From the NCBI GenBank assembly GCA_018712275.1, contig DVHI01000030.1, positions 49,391 to 113,390 on the forward strand: 64,000 nucleotides of DNA. Reading direction: 5' to 3'. Position numbers and translations under genes: made by a program. This DNA comes from Candidatus Coprenecus avistercoris. Lineage in GTDB: Bacteria; Bacteroidota; Bacteroidia; Bacteroidales; UBA932. The notes beneath the pieces are model-generated. The model was not told the origin of the DNA. It made no database searches and was given only the letters and a program-made list of their open reading frames with translations. Below are positions 43,507 through 53,134 of the stretch, one piece after another; positions within the stretch are counted from its first letter, which is position 1; every line of letters begins with the position of its first letter.

Positions 43507-44520
43507 ATGAAGACAGATACCCATCTCAGCCTTACCGCCCTGCGCTACATCGTCGCAGTGGACACCCACCGCAACTTCGTCCGGGCCGCCGAAGCCTGCG
43601 GCGTCACCCAGCCGACCCTCAGCGCGGGCATCCGCAGCATAGAGACCGCCCTGGACGTGACCATATTTGACCGCGGAGCCCACCCCGTCCGCCCCACCTC
43701 CCTCGGAGAGAAGATCATCGCCCAGGCCCGGGTGACCCTGCACAATGCCTCGCAGATCGAGGAGCTGGTCGCCGTCGAGAAGGGGAACGAGGGCGGAGAG
43801 GCCGTCATGGGCATCATCCCGACCATTGCCCCATACATTCTCCCCGGACTCTTCCGGAGGATGCACGAAGAGCACCCGTCCATACATCTGCGCGTGTCCG
43901 AGATGCGCACCCGCTTCATCGTGGAGAAGCTGCTGGCGGCGGAGATTGACATGGCCATCTTAGCTACTCCGTTAGAGCAGAAGGGCCTGTTAGAAATACC
44001 ATTGTACTATGAAAAATTCGTGGCGTACATCTCCCCGTCCGACGAGCTGCACGCCCTGAGCGAAGTGCCGGCCGACCGCCTGGCCTCCGACCGTCTGTGG
44101 ATCCTCGAGGAGGGCCACTGCCTCCGCAGCCAGGTCTTCAATTTCTGCCACAGCCACCGCCGGACCCGCACCGAATACCAGGCCGGCAGCATAGACACCC
44201 TCGTGCGGATAGTGGACACCAACGGCGGCTACACCGTCATCCCCGAGCTGCACGCCGCATTCCTCACCGAAGAGCAGCGCGGGAACCTCAGGCCCATCGT
44301 CCGGCAGAACGGCGGGGCACCGGCTACTGACATTGCCCCCTCAGGCAGCATTCCGTCCCCCGACTGCCCGACCTGCGTCCCCGTCCGCGAAGTCTCCCTC
44401 GTCATCCGCGAGGACTTCGTCCGCGAGCGCCTGCTCAACGTCATCGCCGGCTGCATCAAGCACATCGTTCCGGAAGGGATGCTCGACTCGCGGCTCAAGC
44501 GCTTCGCCATCAAACTTTAG
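43507..44520 (+). CDS. oxyR: OxyR-like LysR-family peroxide regulator
   Basis: The 337-residue protein has the LysR winged helix (ALRYIVAVDTHRNFVRAAEACGVTQPTLSAGI) and an effector domain. The redox pair C205/C214 lies in LEEGHCLRSQVFNFC, in the position of the OxyR cysteines. It is ~30 residues longer than E. coli OxyR. Most of the excess is an insertion at ~266-290 that ends in CPTC (C287, C290). It is divergent from the peroxiredoxin operon and meets glsA tail to tail with a 4-bp overlap. Confidence 0.88.
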   Translation: MKTDTHLSLTALRYIVAVDTHRNFVRAAEACGVTQPTLSAGIRSIETALDVTIFDRGAHPVRPTSLGEKIIAQARVTLHNASQIEELVAVEKGNEGGEAVMGIIPTIAPYILPGLFRRMHEEHPSIHLRVSEMRTRFIVEKLLAAEIDMAILATPLEQKGLLEIPLYYEKFVAYISPSDELHALSEVPADRLASDRLWILEEGHCLRSQVFNFCHSHRRTRTEYQAGSIDTLVRIVDTNGGYTVIPELHAAFLTEEQRGNLRPIVRQNGGAPATDIAPSGSIPSPDCPTCVPVREVSLVIREDFVRERLLNVIAGCIKHIVPEGMLDSRLKRFAIKL

Positions 44521-45431
44521 AAAATGGAATTGCCGATATCGGTGGTGAAATGCTCGAGGGCGGCCATTCCGATGAGGGAGTTGCCGTGGCGGTTGAGTTC
44601 TGGGCTCCAGACGGTAATGGCGAGGTTGCCGGGGATGTAGGCCGCTATGCCGCCGCCTACGCCGCTCTTGCCGGGGAGGCCGGCGCGGAAGGCGAAGTCG
44701 CCCGACTCGTCGTAGAAGCCGCAGGTGAGCATGAGGGCTCCGAGGCGTTTGGCCTGGCTGACGGTCAGGACCTGCCTGCCGTCGAAGGGGTTCACGCCAC
44801 GGTTGCTCAGGAAGAGGAAGGCGCGGGCGAGGTCCGCACACGACATCGATATGGCGCACTGGTGGCAGTAGACGTCCAGCAGCGTCTCCACGTCATTCTC
44901 AATATTCCCGAAGCTCTTCATGAAATAGGCAAGGGCCAGGTTGCGGTCGGCATTGAGCCGCTCGGAGCGGGCTATCTCCTTGTCGTAGTAGATATCGTCG
45001 TTGGCGCAGAGGGCGCGGACAAACTCCAGCATGGCGTCCTTGGGATGAGGGTAGAGCGATATCAGGCGGTCCGTCACGACGAGGGCACCGGCATTGATGA
45101 ACGGGTTGCGGGGCAGGCCGTGCTCATACTCGAGCTGCACCAAGGAGTTGAACGGATTGCCGGAGGGTTCGCGTCCCACCGCCTTCCATATATCGTCCCC
45201 GATGCGCCCGGTCACCATCGCCAGGGTAAACACCTTCGAAATACTCTGAATCGAGAAGCACACCTGCGCGTCCCCGGTCCTGAACTCCTGCCCGTCGAGA
45301 GTAGCCACCGCTATCCCGAACTGCCTCGGATCCACCTTCGCAAGCGCCGGTATGTAATCCGCAACCCTGCCCTGTCCCCACAGTTCCTGCAGTTGACCGT
45401 GAATCCTGTCAATCACATTCTGATAATCCAT
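44517..45431 (-). CDS. glsA: Glutaminase
   Basis: The 304-residue GlsA/YbaS-type enzyme hydrolyses glutamine to glutamate and ammonia. It has a serine-hydrolase fold with the catalytic SxxK in FSIQSISKVFTLA. The NPFINAGALV, SCADLARAFLFLSNRG and GLPGKSGVGGGIAAY blocks are family signatures. A -7 box TATTTTTG lies 18 nt upstream, in a divergent gap shared with the prdX-like gene. In gut bacteria it may contribute to acid resistance. Confidence 0.95.
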   Translation of the reverse strand: MDYQNVIDRIHGQLQELWGQGRVADYIPALAKVDPRQFGIAVATLDGQEFRTGDAQVCFSIQSISKVFTLAMVTGRIGDDIWKAVGREPSGNPFNSLVQLEYEHGLPRNPFINAGALVVTDRLISLYPHPKDAMLEFVRALCANDDIYYDKEIARSERLNADRNLALAYFMKSFGNIENDVETLLDVYCHQCAISMSCADLARAFLFLSNRGVNPFDGRQVLTVSQAKRLGALMLTCGFYDESGDFAFRAGLPGKSGVGGGIAAYIPGNLAITVWSPELNRHGNSLIGMAALEHFTTDIGNSIF

Positions 45432-45449
45432 ATTCTCAGTTTAAGACTG

Positions 45450-45488
45450 CAAAAATACACAGGATACGGGAAGAATGAACTATATTTG
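45450..45488. promoter_or_regulatory. Divergent promoters for glsA and the PrdX/YbaK gene
   Basis: The minus strand has TATTTTTG (45450-45457) for glsA. The plus strand has TATATTTG (45481-45488), 22 nt before the ATG at 45511. The upstream ATG at 45475 would precede the plus-strand -7 box, so it is not the start. Confidence 0.55.
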
Positions 45489-45510
45489 CGGCCCGATAAA
45501 CGGAAAAAAT

Positions 45511-46005
45511 ATGGAGACAGCAGAAGAAAGACGCAGAAAAGTACTTGACAGACTGCAGGAAATGGGCATCAGCTACATAATCCACGAGCATCCGCCGCTT
45601 CCTACGATAGAGGAGGCCATGAAGTACTGGAAGGACTTCGACTCGACCCACTGCAAGAACTTGTTTTTCAGAAACCACAAGGGCAACCGCCACTACCTGG
45701 TCATCCTCGAGTGCCACAAGCAGATGGACATCCACGGCCTGGAGCATCAGCTGCATCAGGGCAAGCTCTCCTTCGCCTCCGAGCAGCGTATGGAGAAATA
45801 CCTCGGGACTGTCCCCGGCTCCGTCTCCCTCTTCGGCCTCATCAACGACCCTGACCATCAGGTCAAGCTCTATCTGGACAAGGACCTGCGGCAGGCAGAG
45901 AGGGTGACATTCCACCCCAACGACAATACCGCCTCGCTGGAAATCTCCCGCGACGACATGTACCGCTTCATCCAGCTTTGGGGCGGCGAATGGGAGGAGC
46001 TGTAG
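45511..46005 (+). CDS. PrdX/YbaK-type Ala-tRNAPro deacylase
   Basis: This 164-residue trans-editing domain protein (start at 45511, after its promoter) hydrolyses mischarged tRNAPro. Family blocks visible are KNLFFRNHKGNRHYLVIL, KLSFASEQRMEKYLG and PGSVSLFGLINDPDHQV, with a catalytic-type lysine in KNLFF, ending FHPNDNTASLEIS. It is a free-standing protein rather than part of prolyl-tRNA synthetase. Its stop codon lies in the left arm of a large inverted repeat. Confidence 0.9.
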   Translation: METAEERRRKVLDRLQEMGISYIIHEHPPLPTIEEAMKYWKDFDSTHCKNLFFRNHKGNRHYLVILECHKQMDIHGLEHQLHQGKLSFASEQRMEKYLGTVPGSVSLFGLINDPDHQVKLYLDKDLRQAERVTFHPNDNTASLEISRDDMYRFIQLWGGEWEEL

Positions 46006-46128
46006 AGAAGTCATAGCCCTGAAAAGCGTAATCGCCCGTGATTCCGTGAACGGGAGGGGCCCACTGCCAAGCAGTGGGAGGGATAGCGCGAAGCGCGTAC
46101 TTTTCAGGGCTATGACTTCTCTACAGCT
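45998..46128. repeat. 131-bp element with perfect 29-bp terminal inverted repeats
   Basis: The arms 45998-46026 and 46100-46128 (starting AGCTGTAGAGAAGTCATAGC) are exact reverse complements. The 73-nt interior holds a second hairpin CCCACTGC-CAA-GCAGTGGG and a third GCGCGAAGCGC. It spans the end of the PrdX gene and most of the gap to the convergent miaA, so it may terminate both. It has no sequence in common with the 168-bp elements. Confidence 0.85.
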
Positions 46129-46149
46129 GATATGTTTCCGAAAATAAGG

Positions 46150-47058
46150 TCAGACAGCGACCCAGTCGATGTGGATGCCGCGGCGCTCCATGCCCCTGAA
46201 CCAGGTCATCTGCCGTTTTGCGAACTGATGGATGGCGATGGCCAGCCTGGCGTGCATCTCGTCGTAACTCATCTGCCCGGTGAGATACAGGGTGACGAAC
46301 TTATATTCCAGACCATAGTAGATAAGGTCATCCGGTGAGAGGCCGCTCTCGAGCAGACGGCGTACCTCGTCGATCATTCCCTCCTTCAGGCGGGCATCCA
46401 GCCTCCGGTCGATACGGGCATTGCGCTCCTCCCGCGAAACTGACAGCCCGATGTAGTGCACCTCCTCCGGAGCGAAGCGGGCCAGCGAAGCATTGTCCCC
46501 GGAGAATACCCCCGCATCCTCCGGATGTTCCTTCTGATACACCGCTATCTCGATGGCCCGGATGAGCCTTTTCCGCGTATCGTAGTCCGTGGTATTGTGA
46601 GGAACGGTCAGCGACTTCAGCATGTCTATCAGATATTCATCGGAGTGCTGCTCGAGCTCCGCACGCAGAGCCGGGTTGGAAGGCACCTCCGGTATCGCAT
46701 AGTTCCGCGTCACCGACTCGATGTACAGCCCCGAGCCGCCGCAGAGAATCACCGGACGGCCTCGCGAGACGATGTCATTGTACGCCGCCGCGAAATCCCG
46801 CTGATACCGGAAGATATCGTACCTCACCCCTGCATCCACGATGTCTATCAGATGATACGGCACCGGCCGGCCCTCATAGACATACTCGCCGAGATCCTTC
46901 CCCGTACCGATATCCATCCCGCGGTATATCTGCCGCGAGTCCGCCGAGATAATCTCAGCCCCGGCCTCCCCCGCCAGCCGCACCGCATAGCGGGTCTTGC
47001 CCGAGGCCGTCGGCCCCAGGACCACCGTCAGACGATATTTTTCCAGATCACTGCTCAT
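46150..47058 (-). CDS. miaA: tRNA dimethylallyltransferase
   Basis: The 302-residue enzyme adds dimethylallyl to N6 of A37 in tRNAs reading UNN codons. It has the P-loop VVLGPTASGKTRYAVRLA, the substrate loop ISADSRQIYRGMDIGTGKD and YHLIDIVDAG. It follows an AraC-family regulator gene by 12 bp on the same strand. It ends facing the large inverted repeat. Confidence 0.95.
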   Translation of the reverse strand: MSSDLEKYRLTVVLGPTASGKTRYAVRLAGEAGAEIISADSRQIYRGMDIGTGKDLGEYVYEGRPVPYHLIDIVDAGVRYDIFRYQRDFAAAYNDIVSRGRPVILCGGSGLYIESVTRNYAIPEVPSNPALRAELEQHSDEYLIDMLKSLTVPHNTTDYDTRKRLIRAIEIAVYQKEHPEDAGVFSGDNASLARFAPEEVHYIGLSVSREERNARIDRRLDARLKEGMIDEVRRLLESGLSPDDLIYYGLEYKFVTLYLTGQMSYDEMHARLAIAIHQFAKRQMTWFRGMERRGIHIDWVAV

Positions 47059-47070
47059 AACATCATTGTT

Positions 47071-47919
47071 TTATTTGCGTGAAGCCCGGTATTCCTTGGG
47101 GGACATCCCGGTATTGCGCTTGAAAAAACGGCTCATCGAAGTATGCTCGGGAAAATTCAGGTACTGCGCTATCTCGCTAACGGAGAACAGCGGATTATCC
47201 AGCTGGACCTTGATCTCGGCTATCAGCTGCTTGTCGATCAACTGCTTGGGAGTCATCCCCCCGAAATTCTCCGCCACGATATCCCCGAGATACCGGGGCG
47301 ATATGCACAGCTTGTCAGCGTAAAAAGGCACCTGATGCTCCCGGGCGCTGTTCTCCCTGATCAGACGCATGAACTGATGGCAGAGCACCTGCCGGCGGCT
47401 GATCTCACGGGAGGCAGTCACCTTCTTGCGGGGAATGTGGTTGTACAGGCACATCAGCATGCTCTGGAGAAAATTCTGTTCTATCTGCTTCCGGAAATAC
47501 TGTACCGGGCGGGTAAACAGCAGACGGGCCATGTCCATCCACTGCAGCACGTTCTCCCACTCGTCCTCAGGGGCGCCTCCGCCGATGTGGTCCAGGAAGG
47601 GATACTCGTGCAGGTAATTCAGGAAGTCCGAATCTATCGGCAATATGGCCTTGATCACCACATCCTTGGGATACAGCAGCATCCTCACCGTGAAATCCGG
47701 GCTCGGGTCACTGACCTGCACTAAAGTACCGCCGAAGAGAAAAAGTTCAGTGCCCCGCCGCATTCCGTAGCTCTGGATACCGGTCGAAATCTCGGCCGTC
47801 CCGCACGTACACACTATCTGAATATCACAGCCGAACCGGCACGCATTGCGCACTAACGGCTCCATGTCGGTCTCGCCGTACTGGATGTGGGGAGTATCTG
47901 AAAAAAAGGCTTTATCCAT
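47071..47919 (-). CDS. AraC-family transcriptional regulator
   Basis: The 282-residue protein has a cupin-like N-terminus and a C-terminal double helix-turn-helix: ISPRYLGDIVAENFGGMTPKQLID then ALYLNF-like SEIAQYLNFPEHTSMSRFFKRNTGMSPKEYR. This matches the common Bacteroidales AraC type without a membrane sensor. The effector and targets are unknown. It is co-directional with miaA, and a TAGATTTG -7 box lies upstream. Confidence 0.9.
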   Translation of the reverse strand: MDKAFFSDTPHIQYGETDMEPLVRNACRFGCDIQIVCTCGTAEISTGIQSYGMRRGTELFLFGGTLVQVSDPSPDFTVRMLLYPKDVVIKAILPIDSDFLNYLHEYPFLDHIGGGAPEDEWENVLQWMDMARLLFTRPVQYFRKQIEQNFLQSMLMCLYNHIPRKKVTASREISRRQVLCHQFMRLIRENSAREHQVPFYADKLCISPRYLGDIVAENFGGMTPKQLIDKQLIAEIKVQLDNPLFSVSEIAQYLNFPEHTSMSRFFKRNTGMSPKEYRASRK

Positions 47920-47939
47920 CTGTCATTCTGTTTCTGTCA

Positions 47940-47947
47940 CAAATCTA
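47940..47947 (-). promoter_or_regulatory. -7 element of the AraC-family gene
   Basis: The minus strand reads TAGATTTG, 20 nt before the ATG at 47919. The rest of the 232-bp gap to 48151 has no recognisable gene. Confidence 0.5.
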
Positions 47948-48136
47948 ATGCTTTTTCTCTCATGGGCCGCATTTTCTTCGCAAAATGCACAGCGGGAAGG
48001 CACTGGAAAGGGGCTGACTCAAAAGGCACGGCTGGAAGGTGACGGGGAAAGGCCACTTTTGTCGGCACCTTCCGGATGGGAGTCGAAATGACAGGCAACC
48101 TCCGCAGTACTGTATGGAACTGTCAGAAAGTTTTAG

Positions 48137-48144
48137 TATATTTG
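48137..48144 (+). promoter_or_regulatory. -7 element of the small membrane protein / DJ-1 unit
   Basis: TATATTTG lies only 7 nt before the ATG at 48152, so the message should be near-leaderless. Confidence 0.5.
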
Positions 48145-48151
48145 CGTTACT

Positions 48152-48469
48152 ATGGAAGTTTACGACGACAGATACAATAACAGGCCGATATACGTCGTAA
48201 GACGGACCAACGGCCTCGGGACGGCGGGCTTCATACTCGCGGTCCTGACGATAGTCCTGGGCTGGGTACCCGTTTTCGGATGGTTTACCTGGGCCCTGGG
48301 ACTGCTCTTCTCCTTCATCGGCATGTTCAAGGCCCCGAGGGGTCTGGCCATCGCCGGATTCATTATTTCCCTGCTCGGCCTGGTAATGATACTCTTCGTG
48401 TTCGCACTGATAGCGGCCGCGATAGGCGTGGCAGGTGTCTCCTCAGCGGTAGTAGCCGCACTTTTCTAA
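48152..48469 (+). CDS. DUF4190-like small membrane protein
   Basis: This 105-residue protein has a short charged N-terminus and about three hydrophobic segments rich in Gly, Val and Leu (NGLGTAGFILAVLTIVLGWVP, then GLAIAGFIISLLGLVM). The repeated GLxxAGFI pattern fits DUF4190-type proteins, for which no function is known. The DJ-1 family gene follows 19 bp later and probably shares its transcript. Confidence 0.72.
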   Translation: MEVYDDRYNNRPIYVVRRTNGLGTAGFILAVLTIVLGWVPVFGWFTWALGLLFSFIGMFKAPRGLAIAGFIISLLGLVMILFVFALIAAAIGVAGVSSAVVAALF

Positions 48470-48488
48470 ACACTTAAACTCCGACATT

Positions 48489-49085
48489 ATGAACACACAG
48501 CCCAGAGCATTTCTCTTCCTAGCCGACGGTTTTGAAATCACCGAGGCAATGGCTCCCGCCGACATCCTCGTAAGAGGCGGCATCGAGCTCAACATCATCT
48601 CCATCAGCGACAGCCATACCGTGACCAGTGCCCAGCGCATCAGCGTCAACGCAGAGTTTACCTTAGACGAATACCCTCTGAACGACATCCGGACAGAGGA
48701 CATCATGATCTTCCCAGGAGGCATGCCAGGCTCAACGAACCTCGCAGCCTGCGCCCCGCTGGTGAACCGCATGCAGCGCCACTATGCTGAAGGCGGCACC
48801 GTAGCGGCCATCTGCGCGGCACCGGCTGTCGTACTCTCACTGCTGCCGCTCGAAGATGCAGTGCGCTCAAGGGGCGGCCTGAAAATGACCTGCTACGAAG
48901 GCTTCGAGCCGTATCTGACCGCAAAGGGCGTAACGGTAGTGGACCAGCGTCAGGGCGTCGTAGCGGACGCAGGCATCATCTCCGCCAGCGGAGCCGGTCA
49001 CGCCGTATCCTTCGGCCTCAAGATTCTGGAACTCATCTCCGGCAACGACGCCGCACAGAAAATCGCACAGGCCATCATGTTGTAA
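48489..49085 (+). CDS. DJ-1/PfpI (ThiJ) family protein
   Basis: The 198-residue protein has the nucleophile-elbow cysteine C109 in AAICAAPAVVLSLLP, the FLFLADGFEITEAMAPAD start and a GAGHAVSFGLKILE end. This is the YajL/DJ-1 branch (oxidative-stress or carbonyl-damage proteins) rather than the PfpI protease branch. The exact activity is debated for the family. The gap after it (49086-49265, 180 bp) shows no gene or clear terminator. Confidence 0.88.
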   Translation: MNTQPRAFLFLADGFEITEAMAPADILVRGGIELNIISISDSHTVTSAQRISVNAEFTLDEYPLNDIRTEDIMIFPGGMPGSTNLAACAPLVNRMQRHYAEGGTVAAICAAPAVVLSLLPLEDAVRSRGGLKMTCYEGFEPYLTAKGVTVVDQRQGVVADAGIISASGAGHAVSFGLKILELISGNDAAQKIAQAIML

Positions 49086-49265
49086 ACACACAGCAAAGGC
49101 TTCTCAAAAATGTAACACAATCTGTTGCGGCGCGCACGATAAGGACGCATGACGCACAGCAAGAAGTCACAAAATGCACGTCGCCCGCCGGGCCGTACAC
49201 ATACACCGACCGAAATACAGCGTATTACATACTGAGGACGACCTCAGCAAATCATCAGAACAGCA

Positions 49266-50156
49266 TCAGCCCTCAGCCGACGAAGTAATATCCGCCAGCT
49301 CCGAAGTAATCGCCTGCTGACGCCGCTTGTTGTACTCGAGGGTAAGGTCATCGGAGAGTTCCTCGGCATTGTCCGTGGCGGTCTGCATGGCGACCATGCG
49401 GGCGGCATTCTCGGCAGTGATGCTGTCGAGCAGGGCATTGTACAGGATAATGCGGATCGCCGAGGGCAGCAGCGCGTCCAGCAGGGTATCGGGAGCGGGC
49501 TCAAGGATGTAGTCCACGGCAGTGGTACGGTCCACGTTGGCACGGCTCACGCGGTTGAAGGGCAGCAGCTGCTCGCGCATGGGCACCTGGCGTCCCATCG
49601 AGTGAAAATGGCAGCGGGAGATGCAGACGCGGTCGCACCTGCCGGCCAGGAAATCCTCCATCAGCCGGTCTGCGAGGGGAATGATTCCGTCAAAGGAATG
49701 TTTCCCGACCAGATGCCGGTAATCCAGACAAATATCCACATTTTCCCCGCGTGCAGCCGCATACCGGCCCATCCCCTGCACCATCTTCTCCCCCATCGGA
49801 TACACTGTAACCTGGGAGAATCCCCCGGCGAGCAGTTCCTCCACCGCCGAGACGGCCTCGCGCAGGGCATTGGCATTGAAGGCACCGCAGAGCGAACTGT
49901 CCGAGGCAAGGGCCACGAGGCAGGCCCGCCGCTTCTCCCCATGCTCGAGAGTCAGCGGAGAGGCCACCTCCACATCCGGGTCGCTGACCAGAGCCGCCAC
50001 GATATCGGAGAAACGCCGCTCATACTCCGACAGAGCCTCCATCGAGGACTGCACCCTCAGCAGCTTGGCCGAAGCGACCATCTTCATCGCCGAGGTAATC
50101 TTCAACGTGCTCTGCACGGAAGCGATACGCTCCTTCAACTCTTTCAGCGCAGCCAT
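49266..50156 (-). CDS. atpG: ATP synthase gamma subunit
   Basis: This 296-residue central rotor shaft of F1 is made of two long helices around a Rossmann-like domain. The N-terminal LKELKERIASVQSTLKITSAMKMVASAKL block and the C-terminal LTLEYNKRRQQAITSELADI block are diagnostic. It is the last gene of the operon, 5 bp after atpA. Confidence 0.94.
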   Translation of the reverse strand: MAALKELKERIASVQSTLKITSAMKMVASAKLLRVQSSMEALSEYERRFSDIVAALVSDPDVEVASPLTLEHGEKRRACLVALASDSSLCGAFNANALREAVSAVEELLAGGFSQVTVYPMGEKMVQGMGRYAAARGENVDICLDYRHLVGKHSFDGIIPLADRLMEDFLAGRCDRVCISRCHFHSMGRQVPMREQLLPFNRVSRANVDRTTAVDYILEPAPDTLLDALLPSAIRIILYNALLDSITAENAARMVAMQTATDNAEELSDDLTLEYNKRRQQAITSELADITSSAEG

Positions 50157-50161
50157 AGTCC

Positions 50162-51751
50162 CTACGATATTTTAAGCGAGGCGGCCACCTCTTCGGCGGC
50201 TTTCTCTATGGTCCTGCACGCATCGTCAGTAAGCCCGCCGGAGACCAGCGTGTCAAATACTCCGGTAGGCTTGAGGGCTTCTATCAGCAGCCGCTCGAAA
50301 TCGGAGACATGCTCGAGAGGCACATCCTTGAGCAGTCCGTGGGTACCGCAGTAGAGCACAGCTATCTGCTCGCCCACCGGCATGGGTGTGTACTGGGGCT
50401 GCACCAGCAGGCGGGTATTCTTGCGTCCGCGGTCCAGCACGGCGGCGGTCACCGGGTCCATGTCGCTGCTGAACTTGGAGAAAGACTCCAGCTCGCGGTA
50501 CTGGGCCTGGTCTATCTTCAGGGTACCGGCCACCTTCTTCATGGCCTTGACCTGGGCGTTGCCGCCTACACGGGATACGGAGATACCCACGTCCACGGCC
50601 GGCAGGTTGCCCTCGTTGAACAGGTCGGTATCCAGAAATATCTGTCCGTCGGTAATTGAAATCACATTGGTAGGGATGTAGGCCGACACGTCCCCCGCCT
50701 GGGTCTCAATGATGGGCAGGGCCGTCAGCGAGCCGCCTCCGCGCACCTTGTCCTTCAGGGCCGGCGGAATATCGTTCATCTGCCGGGCCACCTCCTCCTG
50801 AGCGATGATCTTGGCCGCCCTCTCCAACAGACGGGAGTGCAGGTAGAAGATATCGCCCGGATAGGCCTCGCGTCCCGAGGGCCGGCGCAGGATCAGCGAC
50901 ACCTCGCGGTAGGCCACGGCCTGTTTCGACAGGTCGTCGTACACCACCAGGGCATGCCGTCCCGTATCGCGGAAATACTCCCCTATCGCCGCCCCCGCAA
51001 ACGGAGCGTAGTAACGCATCGCCGCAGAATCGGCAGCCATCGCCGCCACCACCACGGTATAGTCCATCGCCCCGTACTTGCGCAGGGTATCTACCAAGGC
51101 TGCCACCGTGGAGGCTTTCTGGCCCACAGCCACGTAAATGCAGTAGACCGGCTCCCCGGCCTCATAGCAGGAGCGCTGGTTGATGATGGTGTCCACGGCG
51201 ATGGCCGTCTTTCCGGTCTGACGGTCGCCGATAATCAGCTCCCTCTGTCCGCGCCCGATAGGTATCATCGCGTCGATGGCCTTCAGGCCGGTCTGCAGAG
51301 GCTCGCTCACCGGCTGGCGGAATATCACCCCGGGCGCCTTGCGGTCCAGCGGCATCTCCACCTTTTCCCCGGATATCTCCCCGCCACCGTCGATAGGCTC
51401 CCCGAGCGGATTGATCACCCTTCCGAGCATCGACTCGCTCACGTCTATCGAGACGGTCCGGCCGGTACGCCGCACCATGTCTCCCTCCTTGACCAGGTCG
51501 GTTGGTCCGAGCAGCACGGCCCCGACATTGTCCTCCTCGAGGTTCATCACCACGGCTTTCATCCCGCCGTCGAACTCCAGCAGCTCGCTGGCCTCGGCAT
51601 TGCGCAGTCCGAAGATACGCACCACGCCGTCACTCACCTGGAGCACCGTCCCGACCTCGGCGTACTGCGCCCCGAGATCGATGCCCTGCAGTTCGGAGAG
51701 CAGGATCTGCGGCACCTCCGAAGGCTTTATCTTATTGGATTTATCACTCAT
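50162..51751 (-). CDS. atpA: ATP synthase alpha subunit
   Basis: The 529-residue F1 subunit carries non-catalytic nucleotide sites. The P-loop is [13 protein letters not shown], and the [23 protein letters not shown] stretch is the family signature that includes the conserved arginine. It lies between atpH (30-bp gap) and atpG. Confidence 0.96.
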   Translation of the reverse strand: MSDKSNKIKPSEVPQILLSELQGIDLGAQYAEVGTVLQVSDGVVRIFGLRNAEASELLEFDGGMKAVVMNLEEDNVGAVLLGPTDLVKEGDMVRRTGRTVSIDVSESMLGRVINPLGEPIDGGGEISGEKVEMPLDRKAPGVIFRQPVSEPLQTGLKAIDAMIPIGRGQRELIIGDRQTGKTAIAVDTIINQRSCYEAGEPVYCIYVAVGQKASTVAALVDTLRKYGAMDYTVVVAAMAADSAAMRYYAPFAGAAIGEYFRDTGRHALVVYDDLSKQAVAYREVSLILRRPSGREAYPGDIFYLHSRLLERAAKIIAQEEVARQMNDIPPALKDKVRGGGSLTALPIIETQAGDVSAYIPTNVISITDGQIFLDTDLFNEGNLPAVDVGISVSRVGGNAQVKAMKKVAGTLKIDQAQYRELESFSKFSSDMDPVTAAVLDRGRKNTRLLVQPQYTPMPVGEQIAVLYCGTHGLLKDVPLEHVSDFERLLIEALKPTGVFDTLVSGGLTDDACRTIEKAAEEVAASLKIS

Positions 51752-51781
51752 TTCTATACAATATTCAGTAAAAACTACATT

Positions 51782-52336
51782 TTAAATTTTCCTGACCGGC
51801 TCCGTCCCTAACCTCTTCCGCAGCAGCTTGATCTGCGAGGCGGTACTGGCGTCTATCAGCAGGTCCTCCATGCGGAAGACGAAACCTCCGATGATGGAGG
51901 GATCCACCTTCTCGGTGATATTGACGGAACAATGGTCAAGGTCCCTCACCCTCGAGCGGATGATACCCTCCACGTCCTTCCCGAGGGGAACGGCAGTGGT
52001 CAGCAGCGCCTCCTTGATATGATGCCTCTCCCTGTAGAGGGCAAGGAAGGAGTGAAGCATGATGTAGAAGCAGGACTCCCGGTGATGACGCAGCACCAGC
52101 AGGACAAAATCCCGCAGGGAACGGCACGGCTCCTCTTCGAAGAGACCGAATATAACCGCCGCCTTCTCCTCCTCGGACAATGAGGGGGACAGCACGGCCT
52201 CCCTCACCTGAGGCAGGAAGTCGAACTGCCGGGAGAATGGCCGCAGCTGCTCATAGACCCGGGCCTCCTCCCCGAGGGAGGCGGAATACTCCGCCAGGGC
52301 CTTGGCATAACGTCTCGATATCAATCCGGTATCCAT
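51782..52336 (-). CDS. atpH: ATP synthase delta subunit
   Basis: The 184-residue peripheral-stalk subunit links the top of F1 to the b subunits. It starts ISRRYAKALAEYS, has an N-terminal six-helix region and ends with the typical VDPSIIGGFVFRMEDLLIDAS block. It begins 6 bp before the atpF stop side and is co-transcribed. Confidence 0.93.
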   Translation of the reverse strand: MDTGLISRRYAKALAEYSASLGEEARVYEQLRPFSRQFDFLPQVREAVLSPSLSEEEKAAVIFGLFEEEPCRSLRDFVLLVLRHHRESCFYIMLHSFLALYRERHHIKEALLTTAVPLGKDVEGIIRSRVRDLDHCSVNITEKVDPSIIGGFVFRMEDLLIDASTASQIKLLRKRLGTEPVRKI

Positions 52337-52342
52337 CGCCGT

Positions 52343-52873
52343 CTACTCTTTTTCAGGTTTATCTTCCGGGGCCTTCTTCTCCGGGTCCATCTCGGCCAGC
52401 AGTCTCTCCGCCAGGGCGGTCTGACTCTGAGGGTCGGACGAGAGCCGCTCCCGCAGCAGGCGCTCGCTTATCGCTATGGAGAGCAGGGCCACCTGATGCC
52501 TGGCATCGCGGATGATGGCGTCGCTCTCGAGCTGAGCGCTGGCCTTGGCGGCGGCGATGATCTTCTCGCCCTCCTCCCCGGCCTTCCTGCGGGCCTCTGC
52601 TATGAGCTGCTCCCGGGTCTGGACGGCCGAACGGAGTATCTCCGTCTTCTGCTTCTCGGCGTCCCGGCGGACCTCGTCCATCTGCACCTGCAGGTCGTCC
52701 AGCTTCTTCTGAGCCTCACCGGCGGCGGCCAGGGAGGAGTCGATATACTCCCTGCGCCGGTCCACCGACTTCTGGATCACGGGGAAGCCGAACTTGGCCA
52801 GCAGGATGAAGACGACCGCAAAGGCCAGCGTCATCCAGATAAGCAGTCCTGGTTCCGGTTGCAACAGTCCCAT
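52343..52873 (-). CDS. atpF: ATP synthase b subunit
   Basis: The 176-residue peripheral stalk protein has one N-terminal membrane helix (LIWMTLAFAVVFILLAKFGFPVI) and a long charged coiled coil. The acidic tail is rich in Lys, Glu and Asp. It sits in the standard place between atpE and atpH. Confidence 0.94.
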   Translation of the reverse strand: MGLLQPEPGLLIWMTLAFAVVFILLAKFGFPVIQKSVDRRREYIDSSLAAAGEAQKKLDDLQVQMDEVRRDAEKQKTEILRSAVQTREQLIAEARRKAGEEGEKIIAAAKASAQLESDAIIRDARHQVALLSIAISERLLRERLSSDPQSQTALAERLLAEMDPEKKAPEDKPEKE

Positions 52874-52886
52874 GGCTCAGCTGCGT

Positions 52887-53114
<228 letters not shown>

Positions 53115-53134
53115 TTAAACGTTTTTATATTTTT

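Noticed and set aside
45998-46128. Membership of this palindrome in the 168-bp REPIN-like family
   Set aside because: Different length, no ACGGTAAG ends, and off-centre inner hairpin; it is a separate element type.
49086-49265. Fifth REPIN-like copy after the DJ-1 gene
   Set aside because: A short ATGACGCAC-like match to the left arms is present, but there are no terminal ACGGTAAG/CTTACCGT ends and no symmetry.
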